Assembly: GCA_021805865.1 (NCBI GenBank)
Contig: JAJZDX010000016.1
Span: 1 to 64,000, forward strand
Length of the DNA stretch: 64,000 bases
From: Pseudomonadota bacterium
Lineage (GTDB): Bacteria > Pseudomonadota > Gammaproteobacteria > Steroidobacterales > Steroidobacteraceae
Direction: 5' to 3'
Part shown: one piece after another, positions 24,894 to 32,633 of the stretch
How positions within the stretch are numbered: position 1 is the stretch's first letter
Layout: the number at the start of each line of letters is the position of its first letter
Made by a program: the position numbers and the translations under genes
The notes under the pieces: generated by a model
What the model was told of the DNA's origin: nothing
What the model saw: the letters and a program-made list of their open reading frames with translations, nothing else
Database searches by the model: none

Positions 24894-25884
24894 GGTCGGT
24901 CCCATCGACCGGCAGACCGGCGAGCTTCATCTTGTCGGCATACTCGGCTTCCCACTCCGCATAAGTGTGGGTGGGAACGGGGCGGTTCCAGGGATTGATG
25001 TGCCGTACGCGCCGGCTGTTGTTGGCAAGATTGCGCGTCGGACTGAGAAACACGCCGCCGAAATGCGCCAGTTTAGAGAATGGCAGATAGATCGCCAGCG
25101 TCGACACCAGCAGCAGATGGACGAGAAGCAGCGCACTCGGCGCCAGCGGAACCACCGGATGAAATGCGGCCAACGCGAGCGCGAGCTGCTTGACCGACAC
25201 GAGGTCCACCGGCGCAGCGTAGCGCATGGCCATGCCTGACAGCGCGATACCGAGCAGCAGCAGCAGCGCAAAATAATCTGTGAGCAGCGACATATAGCGC
25301 AGGAGCGGGTTGGCGAGCCGCCGTCCAAGGAGGTACAGTAGCGCCGCGACCAGAAGCACATCCGTGATCAGCAGCGGGGGCGCACCGATGCGCAGGAAGC
25401 CGTCGAGCGCGTCCAGCGGCGGCACGAAGAACGGTGTGGGCTGAAGCACGAAACGCAGATGCCGCAGCAGGATCACGAGCAGAGACCAGTGCAGCGCCAA
25501 TGACGCCAGCCACAGCAGCCGCGCCTCGGAAAATTCGAGCCGACCCGCCGAGACGTGTGAGCGGCTGTTGCGCAATAGCGAGCGAAACGTCAGCGCCTCG
25601 ATCGCCACTCGGATGGCAGCCATGATGCCGGTGTCGGGATTGTCGATGGGTGCGGTGCGGATCCAGGCGAGCGAGCGCTGCTGACCGCAGGTGGTGGGGA
25701 TGCGATACGGTACCGGACTCGCCGCCCACTGCCAGACCCGCCACGCAATGCCAGCGGCCAGCGTAAGAAACGCCACGTAAGGAAGGACCACGGTAACGGC
25801 GACCGTGCCGCCCGGAATCGCGCCAGCGGATGCGCCGGCGAGTGCGAGGGCAATAACGGCCGCGGCTGCAAGGAGGGCTTTCAT
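24883..25884 (-). CDS. dsrM: DsrM-like membrane cytochrome b (NarI-type)
   Basis: This 333-aa membrane protein has about six hydrophobic segments, starting MKALLAAAAVIALALAGAS. The NarI-like core includes LALHWSLLVILLRHLRFVLQ and SKLAHFGGVFLSPTRNLANN, whose His residues are candidate heme-b ligands. It ends with a cytoplasmic tail (NRPVPTHTYAEWEAEYADK). It should pass electrons between menaquinone/ubiquinone and DsrK. ATG 25884 overlaps the upstream gene by ATGA; the 535-codon ORF reading extends into that gene in a different frame and is not real. Confidence 0.9.
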   Translation of the reverse strand: MKALLAAAAVIALALAGASAGAIPGGTVAVTVVLPYVAFLTLAAGIAWRVWQWAASPVPYRIPTTCGQQRSLAWIRTAPIDNPDTGIMAAIRVAIEALTFRSLLRNSRSHVSAGRLEFSEARLLWLASLALHWSLLVILLRHLRFVLQPTPFFVPPLDALDGFLRIGAPPLLITDVLLVAALLYLLGRRLANPLLRYMSLLTDYFALLLLLGIALSGMAMRYAAPVDLVSVKQLALALAAFHPVVPLAPSALLLVHLLLVSTLAIYLPFSKLAHFGGVFLSPTRNLANNSRRVRHINPWNRPVPTHTYAEWEAEYADKMKLAGLPVDGTDHGG

Positions 25885-26348
25885 GCAGGAGCACCACGAC
25901 TGTGTGCGGCGCGCCGGCGCGCCACGCCGATGGCACGAAGCTGCTCGTTCAGCTTCAGTTCGGCGAGTCGCTCGCGGCAGGCGAGATATTGCCGGAAGGC
26001 CGAAAGGGCGAGACGGTCGATGCGTCCATCGGCGTCGACACCCTGCATCTGCGGAGCCTGCTCGCGAGCGATGTCCCGCAGCGTAAAGACAAATCCGACC
26101 GCCCGCTCTACCGACAGGTCCTGAATCGAGCGCAGCGCCATGATCTCGGCAAACGCGGCGTCGATGGATGCCTCGTCCATCGCGCCGAAGAACTCGCGCA
26201 CCAGCGCCGCCAGGTTCCTGCGAAGCGTATGGCCGATGGGATTGCGGAACGGGTCGCGCCAGGTAGCGGCGTGCTCGGCGATCAGCCCTCCGTAAGCCGC
26301 GGCGGCGGCGGCAAGCCAACGTTCCGCAACGGTGGCCGGCACGGACAT
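25881..26348 (-). CDS. RsbRD N-terminal-domain-like protein
   Basis: This 155-aa, predominantly helical protein contains a W-x(n)-FRNPIGHTLRRNLAALV segment and QDLSVERAVGFVFTLRDIA, resembling the RsbRD_N domain found next to dsrMK/hmc genes in several sulfur-metabolising bacteria (from memory). There is no signal or membrane segment. It starts 5 bases after the dsrC stop and overlaps dsrM by ATGA, so it is an integral member of this operon. The function is unknown; a regulatory or assembly partner of the DsrMK module is a guess. Confidence 0.65.
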   Translation of the reverse strand: MSVPATVAERWLAAAAAAYGGLIAEHAATWRDPFRNPIGHTLRRNLAALVREFFGAMDEASIDAAFAEIMALRSIQDLSVERAVGFVFTLRDIAREQAPQMQGVDADGRIDRLALSAFRQYLACRERLAELKLNEQLRAIGVARRRAAHSRGAPA

Positions 26349-26353
26349 TGGAG

Positions 26354-26671
26354 CTACACGCAGCCGGTCGGCTTCGCCAGGCCGGCGACCTTACAGGCTC
26401 CCTTGGCCGGACCGGAGCGGAACAATTGATAGATCTGGTCGAGGTCCATCTTGTTGTCGCGGCAGACCTTGCGCACCATCGGCGCCACACCGTAGGAATA
26501 GAAATATTTGCGGATGTACTGAATCAGCTGCCAGTGCGGGGCCGTCAGTTCGGTGATTCCCTCGGTCAGCGCGAGATCACGCGCGACGTCCTCGTTCCAG
26601 AGTTCGGGCTCCTGAAGGAACCCATCGTCATCGACTTCATAGGTGCGGTCTTCAACCTTGTACGTGGGCAT
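26354..26671 (-). CDS. dsrC: DsrC/TusE-family sulfur carrier (two-Cys DsrC type)
   Basis: This 105-aa protein matches DsrC along its length. The C-terminal arm GPAKGACKVAGLAKPTGCV carries both conserved cysteines, the penultimate one (CysA) and the one ten residues earlier (CysB). Two cysteines distinguish true DsrC from TusE, which keeps only one, and they allow the intramolecular disulfide/trisulfide processed by DsrMKJOP. It is the first gene of the operon, with an AT-rich promoter 50-80 bases upstream. DsrAB, its usual partner, is not in this window. Confidence 0.93.
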   Translation of the reverse strand: MPTYKVEDRTYEVDDDGFLQEPELWNEDVARDLALTEGITELTAPHWQLIQYIRKYFYSYGVAPMVRKVCRDNKMDLDQIYQLFRSGPAKGACKVAGLAKPTGCV

Positions 26672-26697
26672 GAATGGTCCCCATCTCTAGAACGTCG

Positions 26698-26749
26698 TAT
26701 GACTATATCATACTGTGTATATTATTATCATAATCTAAGTTGATGTCAA
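26698..26749 (-). promoter_or_regulatory. Promoter and inverted repeat upstream of dsrC
   Basis: Reading leftwards, a perfect TTGACA (26749-26744) is followed about 16-17 bases later by an AT-rich -10 region (TAATAA/AATAAT, around 26727-26721). Just downstream is the inverted repeat TATGA-CTATA-TCATA (26698-26712), well placed for an operator at or just after the transcription start. The island is strikingly AT-rich in a GC-rich genome. Assignment is by eye. Confidence 0.55.
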
Positions 26750-26759
26750 GCCTATGCGA

Positions 26760-27282
26760 AAATATTTGCGCCGTGACCAAATGAGGTTTCACAGTGGATT
26801 CTGCCGTCGAATTCGGCCTGGCCCAGAGCCCCCGGACCGATGGCCCGAGCATGATTTTTATCAACCCACCGGGTTGACCACAGGACCGTCCGAAGCCGGT
26901 CGGCAAACAGCAGACCCACTCATGCGCTCATCGATCCAACACGCCGCGGCTGGCTGACGTCCCGGTCGTCCGAGTTCACGGTCAGAACCGACTTCGTCCC
27001 GCATTCTTTTGACCGAGTGCGAGGCGACATGGACTCCCGAGACGGTCTCGGCCGCACCGGACGAGACCGGCCGGATTGGGCTGAAGAAAGACCCGCCGCC
27101 CTTCCGTCATGTTCGCCGAGTCCGATAGTGCGCCCGGAAGCCCGGAACTCGTCTGCTGAGCCGCATCCGCAACGACAAAGCCCGCAGGATCGGTTAGTCC
27201 GCGGTGAGTGGCCATAAGACCGCCCTTGCTCCCGCCGACCGGGTCGGGGAAGGCGAGAGACGCCACCGCTGAGGCAGCCCGA
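26760..27282. other. Gene-free region between the dsr operon and the TrpF-like gene
   Basis: About 520 bases with only short, mutually overlapping frames on both strands and no family signature that I recognise. It may hold decayed sequence, since it directly follows the stop of the TrpF-like gene, but I cannot name a source. Confidence 0.4.
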
Positions 27283-27951
27283 CTAGGCCGCCGCAGCCGC
27301 GGCCCGCGCGTTATGCGCGAAGGCTCGTACCCGCTCCGGATCCTTGACGCCACGCTGCCCAGGGCGGTCGGTCCGGGTAAAGGAATCCACCGCCCAGGGT
27401 TGCACGATGCGCACCGCCTCAGCCACATTTTCGGGCGACAACCCGCCTGCCAACACCACCGGCACAGGGCTTGCGGCCACGATGCGTGCGCTGATGTTCC
27501 AATCGTGGGGCTGACCGGTGGCGCCGGTCACCGGGCTGCTCGAGCTGCCGGAATCCAAGATGAGGTAATCCGCCAGACGGGCGTACTCCCGAGCCACCTC
27601 GAGCGCCCCGGGCCCATCCACCAGAACCGCCATCATCAGCTTGACGTCACCGATCCGCGCCTTGATGCGCTCCACCACATCACGCGATAATTCTCGCGCG
27701 GCCAGATGCAGGATGCGCGGTCGAGTCACCGCGACCATGTGCGCGATGCGCTCCACATCTGTTCCCAGCGACAAGGCGATGGTGGTTGCCCGATCTTCCA
27801 CGGCTGCCAAGATCGCCCTGGCCTGCTCGGCTGTGCGGTCCTCTATCACCTGTCCATCGTTTTCGGCAACCACGCCAATCAGGTCCGCCCCGGCATCCAC
27901 GGTGTCGATGGCGTCCTGCACGCTCGTCATTGCATAAATCTGTACTCTCAT
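27283..27951 (-). CDS. TrpF (phosphoribosylanthranilate isomerase)-like protein lacking the catalytic Cys
   Basis: This 222-aa (beta/alpha)8-barrel of the TrpF family keeps the LILDSG strand (catalytic Asp), a glycine-rich VTGATGQPHDWNIS segment, VPVVLAGGLSPENVAEAV (phosphate binding) and a modified PG..KD region (RPGQRGVKDPERVRAF). The first strand reads VQIYAMTSVQDA where TrpF has VKICGIT, so the general-base Cys is Tyr and the Lys is Gln. Normal PRAI activity is therefore doubtful. It starts 3 bases after the RFAP synthase stop and is surely co-expressed with it. That partnership points to chemistry on an aryl or C-ribosyl phosphate intermediate (inference). Confidence 0.78.
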   Translation of the reverse strand: MRVQIYAMTSVQDAIDTVDAGADLIGVVAENDGQVIEDRTAEQARAILAAVEDRATTIALSLGTDVERIAHMVAVTRPRILHLAARELSRDVVERIKARIGDVKLMMAVLVDGPGALEVAREYARLADYLILDSGSSSSPVTGATGQPHDWNISARIVAASPVPVVLAGGLSPENVAEAVRIVQPWAVDSFTRTDRPGQRGVKDPERVRAFAHNARAAAAAA

Positions 27952-27954
27952 CGC

Positions 27955-28965
27955 TTACTCCCAACACCAAGTTGCCCCTTGCGTGGCTGCGCTGGTATGG
28001 ATGACCTGCACGCCTCCAACACCGACACCGAACGCCTCCAGCGCCCGCACAGTCTCTCGATCCGCATCGGGTCCGCTGTCGGAAAACCCAAATAACGTGG
28101 GACCCCAACTGCTCATACCGACTCCCCGCAAGCCCAGGCGCCGCATCTCGTCCATGGTCGCACGCACTTCCTCGTTCTGATGCGCGATCTGGATGCGCTT
28201 GAGTCCCAAGCGCTGCATGGCCTCGATGCCCTCGCCAAAGGACTGCAGATCGGCTTCTATGATGGCCGGCAAAACCTTCAACAGCGCCAACCGCGCAGCC
28301 TGCGCTGCTTCCTCGGCCGGCACCGGACAGTGCTTGGAGAACAGCGCCCGCTCCTCGTCTCCGTGCGTGATCGGGCCGGCGGACGGCAGCGCCAGCACGA
28401 CGCGCCAGCTGCTCGGCAGATTCGAGTGGAACAGAATGGGAGGTGCGGCGAACTCCGTGGATGCGGATGAGGGCGCAAAGAGTCGCTTGCCATTTTCCCC
28501 GCCGAAACGGTGCCCGCCGTCGGCGAGGAACCCTCCGGTCTCGAAGGCCGCGCAGCCGATGCCGCTGGTTCCTCCGCGCTGCGCGATCCGCCCGATCTCC
28601 GACAGCGGCAGCTTCAGCTCATAAAGAATATTGACCGCCTGTCCAAACGCCAGCGCCAGCTGGGTTCCGGAGCCGAGACCGCTGTGCCCGGGGATGGTTT
28701 CCTCGACGCAGACATCGACTCCCCCGATGTCGTACTTTTCCCTGAACACCTGGGCCATCGCTTCGAATTTGCGGCGCGTGCCGTCCGACACCGCAGCCGG
28801 GCCACTGATGCGCACGCTATCGGCACGCCGCGCACATAGCTCAAGATACGGCATTTCCAGCCCCAGTCCGAGCCCTCCCTCGACGCGGCCGATCTCGCCG
28901 TTCATGTCGATCAGGCCGAAAGCGAGCCGGCTATGGGTATGCAGTCTAAGTCTCTCGTGCGACAT
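27955..28965 (-). CDS. Beta-ribofuranosylaminobenzene 5'-phosphate synthase-family protein (GHMP fold)
   Basis: This 336-aa GHMP-superfamily protein has LRLHTHSRLAFGLIDMNGEI at the N-terminus and the glycine-rich IPGHSGLGSGTQLALAFG motif. It also has GGTSGIGCAAFETGGFLADG and the C-terminal RGVGMSSWGPTLFGF. The layout matches beta-RFAP synthase, which condenses PRPP with p-aminobenzoate or 4-hydroxybenzoate and releases CO2 and PPi to make a C-riboside. In archaea and methylotrophs this starts methanopterin synthesis, but no other methanopterin genes are visible. The adjacent TrpF-like gene and nearby prs suggest a dedicated aromatic C-ribosylation pathway. Confidence 0.85.
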   Translation of the reverse strand: MSHERLRLHTHSRLAFGLIDMNGEIGRVEGGLGLGLEMPYLELCARRADSVRISGPAAVSDGTRRKFEAMAQVFREKYDIGGVDVCVEETIPGHSGLGSGTQLALAFGQAVNILYELKLPLSEIGRIAQRGGTSGIGCAAFETGGFLADGGHRFGGENGKRLFAPSSASTEFAAPPILFHSNLPSSWRVVLALPSAGPITHGDEERALFSKHCPVPAEEAAQAARLALLKVLPAIIEADLQSFGEGIEAMQRLGLKRIQIAHQNEEVRATMDEMRRLGLRGVGMSSWGPTLFGFSDSGPDADRETVRALEAFGVGVGGVQVIHTSAATQGATWCWE

Positions 28966-29426
28966 GAGATCAGCTCCGCGGCGCGCGCGCCGCCGTCATG
29001 GTGCGCCATGGGCATGCAAGCTCTTCCGGCACTGGCGTAACCAAACGGCAGCGACTTACGCTCTGCGAGAAATTCGCCCGCATGACCGGGGAACATCGGA
29101 ATCGGCTGCCCGCCCGCCGCAGATCGCGGAACCAAGGGATCCCGTGGTTTCGCCGGCGCACCGTACAGCCGGAACCCCGACGTACGAGGAGGTCGCGCAA
29201 GCGTACCGCGTAGCGGCCAACACCCGCCGCCCGAAAAGCCTGCTGATAGCGACTCCCCATCGGATCCAAATATGATCACCCCCAACATGATCATGCGAAA
29301 ACCCGGAAGAGTTAAACCGATCCGGAAGATGACATGGAAACTGAAAAGACGCAGGAGGCAATCGATTTATGCTACATTGCATGCAATTACCGGATATTCA
29401 TCAATCCGCTCTCGGAAGCCTCGCGC
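28966..29426. promoter_or_regulatory. Divergent intergenic region between RFAP synthase and tandem-HTH LysR genes
   Basis: This region is about 460 bases if the LysR gene starts at GTG 29427, or about 370 if at ATG 29334. It should hold the promoters of both divergent genes. The segment near 29360-29400 (ATTTATGCTACATTGCATGC) is AT-rich relative to the flanks. The short ORFs inside match nothing I know. Confidence 0.4.
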
Positions 29427-30647
29427 GTGAAGCTCGGTCAGCTGCGAATTTTCCTTGCGGTTTACGAGAGCCGCAGCACGGCGAAGGCGGCCGAGCTCGT
29501 CCATCGCACACAGTCGTCTGTTTCCTCCGCGATCGGCACCATCGAAACAGGCTTCGACCTCAAGCTGTTCGAGCGCAGCACATCCGGCATGGCGCCCAAT
29601 CAAGCCGCGACAGCCCTGGCGCGGCGCGTCGGCGCCGCAGTGCTGCACCTTCGCGATGCCGAAACCGACTTTGCGTCCCTTGGTTACGAAGCTCCGCGGC
29701 TTTGGGAGCGCGCCACCGATCTGCAGCTTCGCGGCTTGAGCGCCCTGGCACACCACCGAAGCTTTCTGCTCGCCGCGCGCGAACTAAATTGCAGCGAACC
29801 GAGCCTGCACAGAGCGCTCAGCTCCCTTAGCCAGTTGACGCGCTGCCGACTTTGGAGCCGCACCGGCAGGGGTGTCGATCCCACACGGGAGGCCCTGATC
29901 CTCGCCGAAGGGATCGGCCGATATGAATCGGAAATTCGGCTCGGGCTGGAGGCGGCCCGGGAGGCCAACGGCATCGTCAGCGGCGAACTGCTGATCGGTG
30001 CGTTGCCGACGGCGCGCCACGCGTGGCTGCCGGGCGCGCTCACCAATACGCTGAAGCGCCATCCCGGCTGCCGTGTGTTCGCCATGGACGGTCCCTATGA
30101 AGAGCAGCTCGTCGCACTTCACTACGGCCGAATCGATATGATTATCGGTGCCTTGCGACCGTCTTCGGCGACGCGCGATCTCGAGCAGATCCCCATCTTC
30201 GAAGATTCGCTCTCGATCGTAGCGCGCCGCGACCATGGCCTGGTATGTGAATTGCGCGGCAGGCAGCTGAGCCCGCCACAGCTCGCGTCTTTGGGGTGGC
30301 TCCTGCCTCCGCCCGGCACACCCCCCCGCCAATGCTTCGACAGCTTTTTGCAGGCGCAAGGCCTGCCCCCGGCCCATTGCGTTCTCACGTGTAATTCCAT
30401 GGTAACTATCTGGTCGCTGTTGATCACCACCGACTTTGCTGCGGTCGTGCCGACGAGCCAGGCTCGATCCGCCCTCATCAGCGGCCGCCTCAAAATCCTT
30501 GGAGACCCGATCCCGAGCTCCAGGCACACTATCGGCCTCGCCGTGCGGCGCGGGTTTGTCCCCACGCAGTTACAGCGTGCCTTCATCAACGAACTGAAAA
30601 CAGCGGCGCAGCATGGGCCGCCGGCCGATTCGACCGCGCACCCGTAA
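29427..30647 (+). CDS. LysR-type regulator with two tandem HTH segments
   Basis: This 406-aa protein is longer than the usual 300-330 aa. A standard LysR HTH (VKLGQLRIFLAVYESRSTAK ... FDLKLFERSTSGMAPNQAA) is followed by a second HTH-like block (LSALAHHRSFLLAARELNCS ... LHRALSSLSQLTRCRLWSRT). The effector-binding domain then begins at GELLIGALPTARHAWLPGAL. A GTG start at 29427 is preferred because GGAAG lies 8 bases upstream and the LysR fold begins there; an ATG at 29334 would add 31 residues. It is divergent from the RFAP synthase-TrpF-like pair and is a probable regulator of it. Confidence 0.82.
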   Translation: MKLGQLRIFLAVYESRSTAKAAELVHRTQSSVSSAIGTIETGFDLKLFERSTSGMAPNQAATALARRVGAAVLHLRDAETDFASLGYEAPRLWERATDLQLRGLSALAHHRSFLLAARELNCSEPSLHRALSSLSQLTRCRLWSRTGRGVDPTREALILAEGIGRYESEIRLGLEAAREANGIVSGELLIGALPTARHAWLPGALTNTLKRHPGCRVFAMDGPYEEQLVALHYGRIDMIIGALRPSSATRDLEQIPIFEDSLSIVARRDHGLVCELRGRQLSPPQLASLGWLLPPPGTPPRQCFDSFLQAQGLPPAHCVLTCNSMVTIWSLLITTDFAAVVPTSQARSALISGRLKILGDPIPSSRHTIGLAVRRGFVPTQLQRAFINELKTAAQHGPPADSTAHP

Positions 30648-31372
30648 ACGGATGTACCCATCAGCACCGATTGCTGTTCCTCGCTTTTTTGTCGCGACGA
30701 ATCTCATGTTCGGCCGCCATACTGCCTTGCAGATCGCCTCGCCGTCGTTGGCATCGTTCTGCCCCGCTTGCGGCAGGCCACCTCAAAGCTTGGCGCGAGC
30801 CACTCATCGCGGACGAAGACCTGGAGGCGAAACAGAAGCACGACCCGGCGGCTCCCGCCAAGCGCTCCGAAGCGGCCCTACAGAAGGTCCTCACGCATAC
30901 TCTGTCTGACGGCACGCCGACGCACAGCTTTCGCACCCTACTCGAGGATCTGGGCACCATCGTGCGCAATACCTGCGTGACGCGCTCGGCGCAGACCCCT
31001 TCGCCGACCTTCACGATGATCACCACCGCAAACGCGACTCAACAGCGGGCGCTCGCACGGCGACAATCAAATTTCGCCAGCGAAGAATCCGTGTCGCCAA
31101 ACGGGCGCTGCAGCTGCTGCAACGGATCTTCGCGTAGCCAGGGCATCAGCAGCACCTGATGCACCCGCAACCAGATGGTTCAATGGGAAATTGCGTCCGC
31201 ACTGAAGCGGAACTTGAAGTTAAACGGCGGCCGGCGATTCGGGGCCGCGGCGGACACGAACGTCAGCGTTCAGCGCCGCGGTTAATCCGGATCCTGCCCG
31301 CCAACGACTTCGTCGCGATGGATCATCGCTGCGTTGCCTGCCGATACGATCACCCGAAACCGCCGGTGATCC
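30648..31372. other. Gene-poor region with a transposase remnant
   Basis: Apart from the IS4/IS1634-type transposase C-terminal fragment listed separately, no gene is recognisable in these 725 bases. The segment lies between the tandem-HTH regulator and the prs stop, so it is the 3' side of both genes. Confidence 0.5.
30776..31065 (+). pseudogene. C-terminal remnant of an IS4/IS1634-family transposase
   Basis: One frame reads HLKAWREPLIADEDLEAKQK, LTHTLSDGTPTHSFRTLLED and LGTIVRNTCVT, ending in a TANATQQRALARR-like segment. This matches the typical tail of IS1634-type transposases (ADGLPVHSF..LL.DLATL.RNT ... TP.Q..AL). The N-terminal and catalytic DDE regions are absent and no terminal repeats are visible, so it is a dead fragment. 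It marks a past insertion between the RFAP-synthase locus and prs/TH-C. Confidence 0.62.
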
Positions 31373-32386
31373 TTAATCGAACAGGCTGGAGACGCTTTCC
31401 TCGTTGTTTATGCGGCGCATGGCCTCGCCGATCAGGGGTGCGATGGAGATGCGGCGGAATTTTTGGCATTCGCACATCTCATCGGTGGCCGCGATGGAGT
31501 CAGTCACCACCATGGAGTTGAGCTTGGACTCCTTGATGCGCGCCAGCGCCCCGCCGGAAAACACGCCATGGGTGGCATAGGCACAGACGGCTTTGGCGCC
31601 CTGTTCGATCAGGGCGTCGGCGGCGTTGCAGATCGTGCCGCCCGAGTCGACGATGTCGTCGATCAGGATGCAGAACCGGCCTGAAACGTCGCCGATGATG
31701 TTCATCACTTCCGATTCGCCGGCGCGCTCGCGGCGCTTGTCCACGATGGCGAGGTCGGCGCCGAGCCGTTTGGCCAGGGCACGGGCCCGGACCACGCCAC
31801 CCACATCCGGCGATACGATCATCAGGTTGTCCCGGCCGATATGCTCCAGAATGTCCTTCACGATCACCGGCGCAGCAAAGAGATTGTCGGTCGGAATATC
31901 GAAGAATCCTTGAATCTGCCCGGCATGAAGATCGACGGTCAGGACTCGGCTGGCGCCAGCCTCGGTGATCAAGTTTGCGAGCAGCTTGGCCGAGATGGGG
32001 GTGCGCGGGCCGACCTTGCGGTCCTGCCTGGCATAGCCGAAATAGGGGACCACCGCCGTGATGCGCATGGCGCTGGCGCGCTTCAGGGCGTCGATCATGA
32101 GCAACAGCTCCATCACATTGTCGTTGGCGGGAAAGGAGGTGGATTGGATCACGAAAATGTCCTCACCACGGACATTCTCCTGAATCTCTACGGACACCTC
32201 CATATCGGCAAAACGACGCACTTGCGCCCTGGTGATCGGCAGCTTGAGGTACTGGGCGATCTTCACGGCCAATTCCTGGTTGGAATTGCCCCCGAGCAGC
32301 TTCATCCCGCGCGTTTCGTTCGCATCGGTCATGAAGCCGGCGGTTTGCCCGCTGCACGGAAGGAATTCGGGCATAGCTTCTGTCAT
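31373..32386 (-). CDS. prs: Ribose-phosphate pyrophosphokinase (PRPP synthetase)
   Basis: This 337-aa class I PRPP synthetase has [40 protein letters not shown] (ATP/Mg site), [19 protein letters not shown] and the PRPP loop [18 protein letters not shown]. The style, particularly FPANDN and [14 protein letters not shown], resembles Alphaproteobacterial Prs. The first 27 or so residues are extra, and a start at the MKLLGGNSN Met is possible. It lies 247 bases downstream of TH-C beta on the same strand. PRPP is the co-substrate of beta-RFAP synthase, encoded 2.4 kb away, so this may be a pathway-dedicated copy; it could also be the only housekeeping prs. Confidence 0.92.
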   Translation of the reverse strand: MTEAMPEFLPCSGQTAGFMTDANETRGMKLLGGNSNQELAVKIAQYLKLPITRAQVRRFADMEVSVEIQENVRGEDIFVIQSTSFPANDNVMELLLMIDALKRASAMRITAVVPYFGYARQDRKVGPRTPISAKLLANLITEAGASRVLTVDLHAGQIQGFFDIPTDNLFAAPVIVKDILEHIGRDNLMIVSPDVGGVVRARALAKRLGADLAIVDKRRERAGESEVMNIIGDVSGRFCILIDDIVDSGGTICNAADALIEQGAKAVCAYATHGVFSGGALARIKESKLNSMVVTDSIAATDEMCECQKFRRISIAPLIGEAMRRINNEESVSSLFD

Positions 32387-32633
32387 TGGCCGATTCTTTC
32401 CCGAGTAGTCGTGTTTCGGGTATTTAAGTCGATCCAGCCTCCGACCTGCAATGAAAAATCCGGTCGCCGCAATTGATTCTTGCTATAAGGACCTCGGCAC
32501 GCACGCGCGAACGCCAGACAGATCTGCGTTGAATGCGGTCTGCCATCGGTTGATCGAGTTTTCGCTGGCGGCCCCTGCGGCGTCGTGCGGTGCCAGCACG
32601 GGGCGAATCGGCAACCGGCGGGCTTCCTGTCCG

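Noticed and set aside
24883-26490. 535-codon reading of the DsrM frame
   Set aside because: The first 200 codons overlap the RsbRD_N-like gene and dsrC in another frame. The MKALLAAA start with ATGA coupling is the biological one.
19591-26671. The dsr genes as evidence of a sulfate reducer or sulfur oxidiser
   Set aside because: No dsrAB, apr, sat or dsrEFH genes are in the window, so that physiology cannot be claimed from this sequence.
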